Origin: Legionella londiniensis
GTDB lineage: Bacteria; Pseudomonadota; Gammaproteobacteria; Legionellales; Legionellaceae
DNA length: 64,000 nt
NCBI RefSeq assembly: GCF_001467825.1
Contig: NZ_LNYK01000014.1
Span: 127,973 to 191,972, forward strand
Direction: 5' to 3'
The first letter of the stretch is position 1; each line of letters begins with the position of its first letter. Below, piece after piece: positions 17,201 through 26,961 of this stretch. Both the position numbers and the translations under genes were made by a program. The notes under the pieces were generated by a model. It worked only from the letters and a program-made list of their open reading frames with translations, was not told where the DNA came from and did no database searches.

Positions 17201-20200
17201 ATGAATTTAAATCCTGAGCAGGCGAAAAGCTTAATTGAAAAGTACCTGTCTGAAAAAAAACAGCAAATCAAGGGCAATGATTTTACCGCTTTTCATCGTG
17301 TGTTTTCGCTCGTTGAAAAGGAAATAGGCGAGCACTTAAATCTTGCCGCCATTTCTACAGGAAACGAAACTTATCAGAAAGAACAAAAACAGTTATTTAA
17401 GATTCTGGATGCCGCAATTGAGTTTCAGGACGCAAATTTTGTGTTCCATGAATCCAGGGCAAGAGAAGCCATTCTATTGGCAAAAAAATCTTTTGATTTT
17501 ACAGATGTTCGCTCCCTTCACGGGCAATTAAGCAATCTCGGAATCCAGGAAAAGTTCTTAAAGAATACATTGAGCGCCCAGGAATGGCTGACTGATATTG
17601 ATATCAAACGCGCCCTCGCAATCATGGGGCTTAAAGATGCAGTGCACATAAGCCGCTTTAACAGCACAGACATTGGCATGCATCTCCATTTTGAGCGTAA
17701 AAAAAGACAAAATGTGACCGAGCCTTACTCAATTCCTTTTATCTTAAATAAAGGCAGTACGGGAAGTCGGGAGGGTATTCATTGGTTTGCGGGTATTATC
17801 ACAGTAGATCCGCAAAAGCGCATGATACAGTATCAGGTCAAAGACAGCTTTGCCTTAAATGAAACCCAGAAAAAAGAAATAAAAAAAATAATTGAAAGCG
17901 CTATTCATTATCAAGAGAAATACCTCGACGAAGAGAAGCAGGAAAAAGCGTTTGAAGCCTTTCCAGAATGGGTTATCGATACTCAACATAGCACAATAGT
18001 TGGCGAATCCAAGCAAAAAGACAGCTATTCTTGCGGTTATCGTGCGTTGCATGCCATTTTGAATGAAGGAAGCCTCGCTTCAACAGTGAAGGAAAATGGC
18101 TATGCGGTACGTTATGCGAACTCCGATACCGACAGCCCAACGCTCGTGAAGCAATTCTATCAAATACAGCTGGAAAAACTCGAAGTAAAAGAGGAAATTT
18201 TACAACATTTAACCATAAAAAAACGATTTGAATCCATAACCGGTTCTCAAAATAAACGCCTCTCTCCCGAACAGATTGACAGCGCCCTTGCACCGTATAG
18301 CCTTGCAAAATCTGAAAAGATCCGTCCTGAGTCCCAGACTCATCCAGTTGTTATAAAAAAAATAAATACCATTAGTGTTTACGACAAAAGTGTCGCTTTT
18401 CCAGGCGGCTTGATTGATGAAAACTCGCCGCTCTGCAAAGAGGACTATGATGAATTTTTAACCCGCCTGGCTGGGTGGTTGAAGAATAACCAAAAAACAC
18501 TGGCGCAATTGATTATTGCCCCTTGTACGAATGAAGCCCTTGACGGTTTGAACGCCTTTTCAGCATCAGATAACCCGATTGGATTTGAAGAGCTGGTACT
18601 TAATGTCTCTGATATGCCAAAGGAAGGAGTGAAAGACTTTATCGTCAAGCTGAAAACCTTGTTATCGAACATGTCCTCAAGCCAACTTGCAAGATTAACG
18701 CTTGTTGATGAGCAGTCAAAACTAAATAAAGAAGATTTGCAAGCCATAGTTCACTATGTAAAAGAACGTGGCATTACTGTGGAACTGATATTGCCAAAGC
18801 CTTTTCAAAATCAAGATTTGCAACGCGAAATTGATGAGGCGGTATCGACGAATCAATTTAAGTTGGTTCAAGGCTTATCCGAACAAAGCCAGTTAAAAAC
18901 CAAAAAAAGTACTGAAGTAAACAAGCCCGAAAAAAAGCGTACCCGCCCCCGCCTTGATTTGACTAAGAACCTGAACAAAGAAGTTGAATTGCAACAGGAG
19001 CAACAGGTTGAAGTGGCTGTTGCTCACGAGCGCATTATCGATAAAGAAAAGCAAGATAAAGAAATTGGCGCGCTTGATGTTTTGAGCGCCAATGAATTTG
19101 ATAAATTTTTTACAAACCTTAAAGAGCGTAAACTCCTGATTTCTGACGAGCAATATCTTTTGTCAGAGCAGGACGCAAGAGATGCCTGGAACGCCTGGTA
19201 TGGTCATATTTTTCATCAGGAAAGCATGCAATATCTGGGACAACCACTGCTTGGCGGCATAACCCGCGAGGCATGTGAGGTGTTGCTCAAATACCGCGAC
19301 AAGGTTCAGTCGGGGCTCGAATTTGATCACTTGCCGCGCGGGTTTGCCTTGGTGGAGTATCCGGAAGGCACGGGCTCCAGAGTGCTGCACTATGATAAAA
19401 ACATTGCTTTACTTGCAGGCAAGCAGGATGAATTGGCTCTTCAATTTGGCAAGCGGCCTGCCTTAAAGCATCTTCCATATCCGCTTTTTGAAGCCGCGAT
19501 TAAAAAACTGCAAAATGGAGATGAAAGAGATAAAGTGATTGCCGCTCAGTGGGAAGTGTTGAAAAAGGCAGAATATGAGCGCGAGGCAGTGCAGGGCTTT
19601 CAGGATAATCTGCCGTTCTTGCTGCATTTCAACAAGAAGCAGCTTGATGCTCTGTTTGCTCTTTCTTTCGAAGACGGGAAGCTTGTAACCCGTAAATTTG
19701 AATTATTAGTCAGGCACCTTCCCCAAATTGCCGCCGTTTTTCCTGATGAATTCGCTAAGGATATACAACCTGCTGCGAATGCACTGCTTTCTGTATTCGG
19801 TTCGGAAGAAAATGTGAAGAAGGCAGTGGAACTTGCCAGAACCTTTAAGCCTCTGCAGGAAAAAAGCCTTTTATCCATACTGATAGATGATAAGAAAGAA
19901 TTAAATGAACAGGTTAAGAGATGGGAAAAAAAGCTCGGGAGCCTTAATCATGACGCATTGCTGCAAGTCTATAATCAATATGGCGAGGCAGGTTTAGAAA
20001 AGCTCTTTGCCCAATGGGAAAAAACAAACCTCGACGTTTTAAAAACACTGCACCAGAATTTATATGTTCATGGCCAAAGTTATGCGCCTTTTCTAGCTGA
20101 GGCCCATCAAGACGCAATCAGCGCTGTTCAGGGGCTACAAGGCGCACAAAAAGAATGGTGGAATTTACTGCTTAAACAACATGCTAACGCGGCAGGCTAT

Positions 20201-23200
20201 GACGACTTGCCGGCCTTGGTTGATGCTTTTAAGGCATTTTCCACCTTCATTCAGGATAAAAAATTAGAATTTTATCCTCTTCAGAACGATGCTTTTTCCA
20301 GCGTAAAAAGCATGCCTGTTGCCCTGGCAAGGATAACTTCCATTCTCAATCATTGCCCGAAAGAGGACTTAAAAGAGCAGTGGGAAACTGTCAGCGCGAT
20401 TCCCTTGGCATCGAATGGTGCAGTTCGGGCAATTCATGATGCTGAGATCAATAAGAAAGCCTGCACCATCCTGTTGCCAGAGATGGATTTAAAAGACACA
20501 GAATATGATGCGGTTCATGGGTATGACACTGCAAACTCTCCAAAAAAAATTGGCGAAAGCAAGGATGAGAAGGCGTTAGCAAAAAATGTCTACCGCTATC
20601 TGGCTGCTCAAAAACACCGCCTGCCCATTCGTTTTTATCAAGAGGCATTGGCAATTTTATTGCAGAAAGATAAAAAAACGTTCCCCATAGAGCTTAAAGC
20701 CAAGCTTGCTGCCATGCTTGTGGATGCAACGACAGGAGCCCAAAACAGCCTTCATTTGGCGTCTGTGGAAGAATCGCTTAAGCAATGGAAAATCATGCTT
20801 GAAGGATTGGAAAACCTTCCCCTGCCTTCGGCAGTAAAAACACTTCTGCCTGGAGTAGAAAACAATGCGCGAGGCCAATTTGTTGACCGGCTGTATACGC
20901 TAAGCAAGCCCCCTGCGTTACCTATTCTTGTGAATTTATGCCTGATGATTGCCAACTCGCTGAAGCTCGACTCTCTCAATCTTTTTACAATCAAAGGCGA
21001 ATTCGACAGTAAAATTGAAAGACTAGATAAGACCTGTTGGCAATTAGAATTTTTAACCAAGTATTATGAAGATGCAATTTATGAAGGCATGAGGTTTTAT
21101 GAGAAAGCTGATTATGAGCGGCCTGCGAAAGACTCTATCTTCTATTCTCATATCAATACCGCATTAAGCATTGCGCAATACAATGAAAAAAAAGGGACTT
21201 TGGCTAATCCTGATGATCGCCTGAAATCGTTAATGCAGCTTATCAGTACCTTTAATTTACAGTCTGATAAAATTGAAAATCTGAATACGTATTTAGGCGT
21301 AGCAGATGCAATGTTTGGCGATAAGAAAGAAGCTGTCAATTATGCCTTGTTCTTACTGCGGCAAATGGAACGCAATAAGCTTGTAAATGATACCCAAAAG
21401 CTGGATGCTGATACATTAAACAAATTTATCCAAAATTTAGGCCAAGACTACTTCTTACTGGAAAAAAAACCTGAAAACTATAAAGCGTTTATTGAAAACG
21501 CTGTCCAAGAGCGTTTTGAAAAGTATTACTCCGAGGGTTTCTTTGAAAAATTAAAAGCAATTGGTATTCCTGAAGATGTAAAAAACATCATTAAAAAACG
21601 GTTTGCAAATGAAGAGCAAGAGTCTATCGAATTCATTTTAAACAAATTTTCCAGCCCAGGTGATAATCTTCAATACAAGTCATTGGTAGAAAAAATAGCG
21701 CTTGTGGCAGGTACGCTTGAAGCGTCCGAGCGCAATTTGTTCCTCGGCAATTTAAAGCGTGAAGAATTGTTCAAAACAACTGCCATCGCGGATTATATTG
21801 GACTTATTGACGCTGTGTTGGAGAGAGGCCATGTCAATGATTTCAATTACCTCTTGGCTCAGCCTGAATCCCATGGCACAGACGGCTTGTGTCAGAAAGC
21901 GCAGTTATATTTAAAAACCATACTGCCGGAAATTGATAAAACAAGGAGCAAGGCTGTATCTAAAATGGATTCCTTGACTTTTGTGACGCAATTATTGCTT
22001 GAAAGTTCCAAGGACAGCCTAAAACGTCAATTTGAAGATAGAAAAGAAGATGCGCAAATACTCGAATCACTCATTAAGCGATTGGATGCCGCTGAAAAAC
22101 TTCTTGCCGCACAAAAACCAGTTGATCTTAAAAAACTGCAAGAAGAAATTCAAAGCTTTAATGAAAAGAGCTCTTTTAAAGATCCGGCAATCAAGGAATT
22201 GGATAGGGCGGTTGGCGAGATTCTCAAGAAACAGAAAGAGGCAGAATTACAAGAGCAGGAATTAAAAAAACTGGAGCAGAAAAAAAAGCAGCAACCAGAA
22301 CCCAAACCTCAATCTGTAACTGAACAAATTACCACAGGTTTAACACGATTTTGGGGATTCGTTAAAGAGAGCTTTAAAAAAACAGTTCCCGCCAAACAAG
22401 AGCCCAAAGCCCAGATATCCGGCAGTGAAGAGAAAGCGATAAAAAAAGTTGAGGTGCCAACTTTAAATCCGCAATCGATAAAAGACGCTTTAAAAGCTTT
22501 GCAACTTGAAAAAGACAGAAGAAGTTATTATGCCGGAATGTTCCAGGAAGTCTTTGGTAAAGTTTGTCAAATTGCTGAACAGTATCCTGGCGCTAAAAAT
22601 CTGATCATTGATTTTGTTAAAAATTACATTCGTGGATACGACAAGAAAGCCGGTTCGTTGATTGTCAATGCCTGGGAGTGCGTAGAGACCCTGCGGAAGC
22701 AATTTAAAGAATTGGATGATGTCGATATCGTGCGCTCCTTATGTGAACATTACAGCGGCCAAGAAGGCGATTATACACCAGAGAAGTTATTGGATATTCT
22801 TCGTGATGATGTGTTTACTCAACTTGAGAACAAGCATAAAAAATTATTGCTGAAAATCGCTTCTGCTTTGTTAAATAACGGCTATTTTTTCAAGCCCCAG
22901 GAATTCAAAGAGCTTTTAAGGCTATGCGCTCAAGAAGAAAAAGGCCAAGCCTTACTGGGGCTGCTTGCTCAATTTTATGATACAGCGCCATACCCTTCAC
23001 TTCAGCAAATATCCGGCTGGCACGAAAAGGCTCTCAAGGAAAATGATTATAGCAAAAGCCTAACGTCTTGCTACGTTGAGTTTGATAAAACACCATGCCC
23101 TCGTGAATTTAAGGAAGATGATCCTAAAAGCAATGGCTTTCATCTGGCAGAAGCAAAAGAAAAAACAGGATTGACGCCGTCACAGCATAGCATTCAGGGG

Positions 23201-26200
23201 GTTGAATTTAGCGAAGAAGAAATTAAGGAACTGGAGGCAGCATCGCAAGCAGCAAAAGACAAGGCAACTGCCGACTTGATTAAGGAATTTAAAAGCTTTC
23301 ATCCAGACGCCAAGCCGCAAGAGGCCAGTATGGCCAAGCTCGTGGCAGCGGCCGCGGAACTTTTGTACCGCAGTAAAGGAAAAGCGGGTAAACCGGGCAG
23401 CTCTTTTGAAATCAATACGACCCAATATCTCGCGGTTTATGCGGCATTAAAATCAGGCGGCCATAACCTTTGTGAAATTGGTACGGGGGAGGGTAAATCC
23501 CGCATCATGGCTATCCATAATGCCTGCCAGTTTGCTTTGGGAAAAACAGTTGATTTTGTAACCAGCGATGTGCAATTGGCAAGACGCGATTACCTTGCTT
23601 TTAAGTCTTATTATTCCCTCCTTGGGGCTAAAACCAACCTAATCTATCCTGATACCCAAACCCGTGAATACTGCATAGGCGGTATCAATTATTCTGACGC
23701 GTCAAGTTTAAGCCTGTTTCGCAATAAAGCCCGAAGCGCAGGTCATGGTGATTTGGTCATAGACCCCGATAGAACACGTCGCGCCTTATTGCTCGACGAA
23801 GCGGATAAAACCTATTTTGATGCCTATGACACCCGCTTTAACTATTCAACCCAGGGCGATGACAAGCTTAAAGGCATGGAGTGGGTATATCCGGTTCTCG
23901 TTCAGTTTTTCGATGAAAAAAAACATCTGGAGCTGTTTTACAATGATATGGATGCATGCAACAGCGCATTCTTTAATTTTGCCGCAGGAAAATGTAAAAC
24001 CGAGCTTTATGCAAGGCTGAAAGCGCTTCCGACAGCCCAGATTGAAACCTGGCTTGAATCAGCGCTTACCGCAAGAACGCTTAGGTTTGGTGAAGATTTT
24101 GTCATCGAACCTGATACAACGGTTGTCACTCCCTTGGGTCCTAAAATTGCCAGTGAAGCACGCTTGATTGCTGACGGCAGGGTATCGCCACATTCGAAAT
24201 TTTCATTTGGCGTGCATCAATGTCTGCACGCCAGGTTAAATTTATTGAAACAAAATCCCAAAAGGGAAACGGATAACACACTGCTGGCTAAAATTGAATC
24301 GTGCAAACAACCTTTTGTTCTGGATGCCGAAAAGCAAATTATTTATTCCTCAACCAGTAAAAGTTTGCTGGATGATTATGCCGAAGGCGTTTCAATCGGT
24401 GTAACCGGCAGCATTCCCAAATCAAAATTTGAACGGCAGGAAGCTCAGTTATTCCATGACATGACATTTATTTCAATTCCCCGCCATAAAGGAATGTTTC
24501 GGGAAGACAAGGCGGTTCGGTTAACAGCAAATGCCGAGCAGCAACTTGAGGCTTTGGTCGAATATATTCTTGAGGCAACCCGCAACAATCAGCCAACACT
24601 TGTTCTTTGTGAAAATGACAAACAAAGTGATCTTTTACATGAGAAGCTCAAGGAAAAATTATCCAGAAAAAGCTTTGAGCTTCAAAATATCCAGCGTGTT
24701 CACAGCCAGATGGCCGGTAAAGACGAAGATGCTGCGGTTATAAAAGCGGGCAAACCAGGCATGGTGACTATATCAACCCCCATGATGGGTCGAGGAACGG
24801 ATATCCAACTGCAGGGTAACGCTCAAGAGAAAGGTTTGAAAGTCTTAATTACCTATCTGCCACGAGAGCGCGACTTAAAACAAATGATTGGCCGCAGCGG
24901 TCGATTCGGAAACCAGGGAGATTCCCGATTAGTGCTTGATAAAGAAGAGTTAAAGAAAAGGTTAGGAAAATCAAGTTTAAATGACGGTTTTTATACCAAC
25001 ACCGAAACTTATATCAGCCAGCAACAGGCTTTAATGGACAGGAAAAGGCAATGCGAGCGTTTGATTAAAAACGCAGTAAGTGATTTCAATGTAACGCTTG
25101 CCAAATCATTTTTTGAGGATTTGCTCCCTAACACTGATCCCGCGCAGCATAAGGATTTATACCCGCTTTGGATTAAATTTTTCAGAGAGAAAGATCAAGT
25201 TTGGAATGCAATCTGGCCTCAGATATTAAGTGAAATGGGTAAGCCCAACCCAAATTCTGAAGCCATCGATCATCACTTAACCCAATTTAAAGAAAAAACC
25301 CAATATCTATGGAAAGAACTGTATGAATCGGCAGAAAACATGAAATTACGCGGGGCAAAAACACAGGAGGAATCTCCGCTTGCTAAACTAATAAAAAATA
25401 CACCTGATTTAAATCTCGGCACCAAGACAAAAGAATTGCTTAAAGAATTTTCAGTGAAGAAAGTCGTCCCGGCCGAGATTAAAGTGTACGACCGCTATGA
25501 CCCCGCGCATGAAGGCCGTGCCGTATTATATTCAAGACCTTTTGAAAAACTTCGCGCCATATTTCGCGGCGAACGCAGCCTTTTTGCCGAATTCAACAGC
25601 TGGCGGAAGGGAAGCGGCATCTTATTTCCTAACTTGCGCGCCTGGTGGAATGGACATATGACTTTCGGGCAAATGTTGCTTGGCGGTTACAGCAGTCCGC
25701 CGGCTAAAGCGCAGCTTAGAAAACCGGTGTCAGGCGTAAAGGAAGAAACAAAAAAGACTTCTGTTACTTCCTATGGAACCATAAATGGCGCCTTAAACAA
25801 AAAAGAGAAGACAGTCAAACCTCCCCCTCCAGAGAAGAGCGCTATCAAAACTTTAGAAGAATATATGGGTGAGCATCTTGAGGATAATTTAGGACATGCG
25901 GCAGCCGGCATCCAACTTCAGGTGCAAAATGAAACTCATGGCAGGAGCATTCGTGTTCTCGATGGCAAAGTGGATTTGGCAAGCCTTGAGAAGGGGTATT
26001 ACTTGCGTTTTATAGAGCGTAAAAATAGCCAATTTCATGTGTATGGAATTGAAGTCAAAGACCAGGGCAATGTTATTGTCCATGAAAACATACCTCCATC
26101 AGAAATGAAAAATCATGAGGATAAATTATTTAAAGAGCAATTATCTCAATTGCATAATGAACATAAAATCTATTTCCGCGCAGCAAAAGAAACAGGCGGC

Positions 26201-26356
26201 GGCATAGGCTTACATGAAGATTTGGCGCTCCATTATGCGAAGAACGGTTTGGTAGGTGAGTATGTGAACTCCAAGCTTTGTGCGTCTCATACCTTTCCGA
26301 AAAAAGACACGATGCCCAAACAAATGGAAGAACAGCATAACAAATTTACTGTCTAA
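17201..26356 (+). CDS. Giant CE-clan cysteine protease / SecA-like ATPase fusion, probable effector
   Basis: 3051 residues, no signal peptide or membrane helices. Residues ~150-300 carry a CE-clan (Ulp1/YopJ-type) protease signature in the correct order: His194 (IHWFAG), Asp215 (QVKDSF), Gln272 and Cys278 (KQKDSYSCGY). Residues ~385-560 are leucine-rich-repeat-like. A long helical part follows, with a charged Gln/Lys/Glu linker near 1670-1710. Residues ~2050-2650 form a SecA-like DEAD motor: GTGEGKS (2094-2100), LLLDEADK with Asp2199-Glu2200, MGRGTD (2530-2534) and IGRSGRFG (2564-2570). The C-terminal ~200 residues are unrecognised. GGGAA seven bases upstream supports the ATG. PmrA box upstream suggests Dot/Icm coregulation. 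Likely a host-acting deubiquitinase or deSUMOylase, though acetyltransferase activity is possible; what the motor domain does is unknown. Confidence 0.85.
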   Translation: MNLNPEQAKSLIEKYLSEKKQQIKGNDFTAFHRVFSLVEKEIGEHLNLAAISTGNETYQKEQKQLFKILDAAIEFQDANFVFHESRAREAILLAKKSFDFTDVRSLHGQLSNLGIQEKFLKNTLSAQEWLTDIDIKRALAIMGLKDAVHISRFNSTDIGMHLHFERKKRQNVTEPYSIPFILNKGSTGSREGIHWFAGIITVDPQKRMIQYQVKDSFALNETQKKEIKKIIESAIHYQEKYLDEEKQEKAFEAFPEWVIDTQHSTIVGESKQKDSYSCGYRALHAILNEGSLASTVKENGYAVRYANSDTDSPTLVKQFYQIQLEKLEVKEEILQHLTIKKRFESITGSQNKRLSPEQIDSALAPYSLAKSEKIRPESQTHPVVIKKINTISVYDKSVAFPGGLIDENSPLCKEDYDEFLTRLAGWLKNNQKTLAQLIIAPCTNEALDGLNAFSASDNPIGFEELVLNVSDMPKEGVKDFIVKLKTLLSNMSSSQLARLTLVDEQSKLNKEDLQAIVHYVKERGITVELILPKPFQNQDLQREIDEAVSTNQFKLVQGLSEQSQLKTKKSTEVNKPEKKRTRPRLDLTKNLNKEVELQQEQQVEVAVAHERIIDKEKQDKEIGALDVLSANEFDKFFTNLKERKLLISDEQYLLSEQDARDAWNAWYGHIFHQESMQYLGQPLLGGITREACEVLLKYRDKVQSGLEFDHLPRGFALVEYPEGTGSRVLHYDKNIALLAGKQDELALQFGKRPALKHLPYPLFEAAIKKLQNGDERDKVIAAQWEVLKKAEYEREAVQGFQDNLPFLLHFNKKQLDALFALSFEDGKLVTRKFELLVRHLPQIAAVFPDEFAKDIQPAANALLSVFGSEENVKKAVELARTFKPLQEKSLLSILIDDKKELNEQVKRWEKKLGSLNHDALLQVYNQYGEAGLEKLFAQWEKTNLDVLKTLHQNLYVHGQSYAPFLAEAHQDAISAVQGLQGAQKEWWNLLLKQHANAAGYDDLPALVDAFKAFSTFIQDKKLEFYPLQNDAFSSVKSMPVALARITSILNHCPKEDLKEQWETVSAIPLASNGAVRAIHDAEINKKACTILLPEMDLKDTEYDAVHGYDTANSPKKIGESKDEKALAKNVYRYLAAQKHRLPIRFYQEALAILLQKDKKTFPIELKAKLAAMLVDATTGAQNSLHLASVEESLKQWKIMLEGLENLPLPSAVKTLLPGVENNARGQFVDRLYTLSKPPALPILVNLCLMIANSLKLDSLNLFTIKGEFDSKIERLDKTCWQLEFLTKYYEDAIYEGMRFYEKADYERPAKDSIFYSHINTALSIAQYNEKKGTLANPDDRLKSLMQLISTFNLQSDKIENLNTYLGVADAMFGDKKEAVNYALFLLRQMERNKLVNDTQKLDADTLNKFIQNLGQDYFLLEKKPENYKAFIENAVQERFEKYYSEGFFEKLKAIGIPEDVKNIIKKRFANEEQESIEFILNKFSSPGDNLQYKSLVEKIALVAGTLEASERNLFLGNLKREELFKTTAIADYIGLIDAVLERGHVNDFNYLLAQPESHGTDGLCQKAQLYLKTILPEIDKTRSKAVSKMDSLTFVTQLLLESSKDSLKRQFEDRKEDAQILESLIKRLDAAEKLLAAQKPVDLKKLQEEIQSFNEKSSFKDPAIKELDRAVGEILKKQKEAELQEQELKKLEQKKKQQPEPKPQSVTEQITTGLTRFWGFVKESFKKTVPAKQEPKAQISGSEEKAIKKVEVPTLNPQSIKDALKALQLEKDRRSYYAGMFQEVFGKVCQIAEQYPGAKNLIIDFVKNYIRGYDKKAGSLIVNAWECVETLRKQFKELDDVDIVRSLCEHYSGQEGDYTPEKLLDILRDDVFTQLENKHKKLLLKIASALLNNGYFFKPQEFKELLRLCAQEEKGQALLGLLAQFYDTAPYPSLQQISGWHEKALKENDYSKSLTSCYVEFDKTPCPREFKEDDPKSNGFHLAEAKEKTGLTPSQHSIQGVEFSEEEIKELEAASQAAKDKATADLIKEFKSFHPDAKPQEASMAKLVAAAAELLYRSKGKAGKPGSSFEINTTQYLAVYAALKSGGHNLCEIGTGEGKSRIMAIHNACQFALGKTVDFVTSDVQLARRDYLAFKSYYSLLGAKTNLIYPDTQTREYCIGGINYSDASSLSLFRNKARSAGHGDLVIDPDRTRRALLLDEADKTYFDAYDTRFNYSTQGDDKLKGMEWVYPVLVQFFDEKKHLELFYNDMDACNSAFFNFAAGKCKTELYARLKALPTAQIETWLESALTARTLRFGEDFVIEPDTTVVTPLGPKIASEARLIADGRVSPHSKFSFGVHQCLHARLNLLKQNPKRETDNTLLAKIESCKQPFVLDAEKQIIYSSTSKSLLDDYAEGVSIGVTGSIPKSKFERQEAQLFHDMTFISIPRHKGMFREDKAVRLTANAEQQLEALVEYILEATRNNQPTLVLCENDKQSDLLHEKLKEKLSRKSFELQNIQRVHSQMAGKDEDAAVIKAGKPGMVTISTPMMGRGTDIQLQGNAQEKGLKVLITYLPRERDLKQMIGRSGRFGNQGDSRLVLDKEELKKRLGKSSLNDGFYTNTETYISQQQALMDRKRQCERLIKNAVSDFNVTLAKSFFEDLLPNTDPAQHKDLYPLWIKFFREKDQVWNAIWPQILSEMGKPNPNSEAIDHHLTQFKEKTQYLWKELYESAENMKLRGAKTQEESPLAKLIKNTPDLNLGTKTKELLKEFSVKKVVPAEIKVYDRYDPAHEGRAVLYSRPFEKLRAIFRGERSLFAEFNSWRKGSGILFPNLRAWWNGHMTFGQMLLGGYSSPPAKAQLRKPVSGVKEETKKTSVTSYGTINGALNKKEKTVKPPPPEKSAIKTLEEYMGEHLEDNLGHAAAGIQLQVQNETHGRSIRVLDGKVDLASLEKGYYLRFIERKNSQFHVYGIEVKDQGNVIVHENIPPSEMKNHEDKLFKEQLSQLHNEHKIYFRAAKETGGGIGLHEDLALHYAKNGLVGEYVNSKLCASHTFPKKDTMPKQMEEQHNKFTV

Positions 26357-26359
26357 CGC

Positions 26360-26413
26360 GATGTTCGACTTTTTGCACGGGCACGATTTGCTCCGTGCAA
26401 AAAGTCGAACATC
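26360..26413. terminator. 21-bp perfect hairpin after the giant gene
   Basis: The arms 26360-26380 and 26393-26413 are perfectly complementary over 21 bp with a 12-base loop, starting four bases after the stop codon. There is no U-tract on either side, so termination would not be of the simple intrinsic kind. It could also block 3' exonucleases or be a mobile palindromic unit. Confidence 0.6.
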
Positions 26414-26554
26414 TCATATCTAGTACATTTTGATGCTAAAGAGTCCCGGCAAAGGAACTGATTCTCAACCTTGAACTTCTTATCATGATAAACTCAAGCG
26501 AAATCTGTGTTACTATACGCGTGCTGTCAGGAGATAACACGCTTATAGGTAAGT

Positions 26555-26920
26555 ATGACTAAGAATACGGACAATTTATTCGCAAAAATCATCAAACAAG
26601 AAAAGCAATTAATTGCCAAGAAGGAATCAGTCGAACAGTTAAGCCCTTTAATTGATGATGAATTTATTGAAATTGCCCAGACTGGCAAAGCGTTTGATAA
26701 ACGTGAAGTGATCCGCTGGCTCGAGCAGGAAAGTCATTCAGAACGAACTGGCCTCCAATTCAAGGCGAGGCTAATCAGCGATCAAGTGATTTTGTTAACC
26801 TACATCAGCAGCAGCAAGGTTGAGGGTGGCAACTGTAAACTGGCATTACGCTCTTCTCTCTGGCGGGAGAAAGAAGGTTATTGGCGGATGGTGTTTCATC
26901 AGGAAACGCCTATTGATTAG
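26555..26920 (+). CDS. DUF4440 (NTF2/SnoaL-like fold) protein
   Basis: 121 residues, cytoplasmic. The layout is that of DUF4440 proteins: an N-terminal helix, LIDDEFIEIAQTGKAFDKREVIRWL, a central strand pair (VILLTYIS) and a final RSSLWREKEGYWRMVFHQETP, where the W-R-M-V-F-HQ ending is typical. Members are small alpha-beta cone proteins; some are enzymes, many are of unknown role. AGG six bases before the ATG supports the start. Monocistronic, converging on pilY1 with only 41 bases between them. Confidence 0.8.
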   Translation: MTKNTDNLFAKIIKQEKQLIAKKESVEQLSPLIDDEFIEIAQTGKAFDKREVIRWLEQESHSERTGLQFKARLISDQVILLTYISSSKVEGGNCKLALRSSLWREKEGYWRMVFHQETPID

Positions 26921-26961
26921 AGGTTAACCCTTCCCTGGATTTGGGAACTTTATCGCAAAGC

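Noticed and set aside
23400-25000. Second copy of the housekeeping secA
   Set aside because: The motor region lacks recognisable preprotein cross-linking, scaffold and C-terminal zinc parts of SecA and is embedded in a 3051-residue protein.
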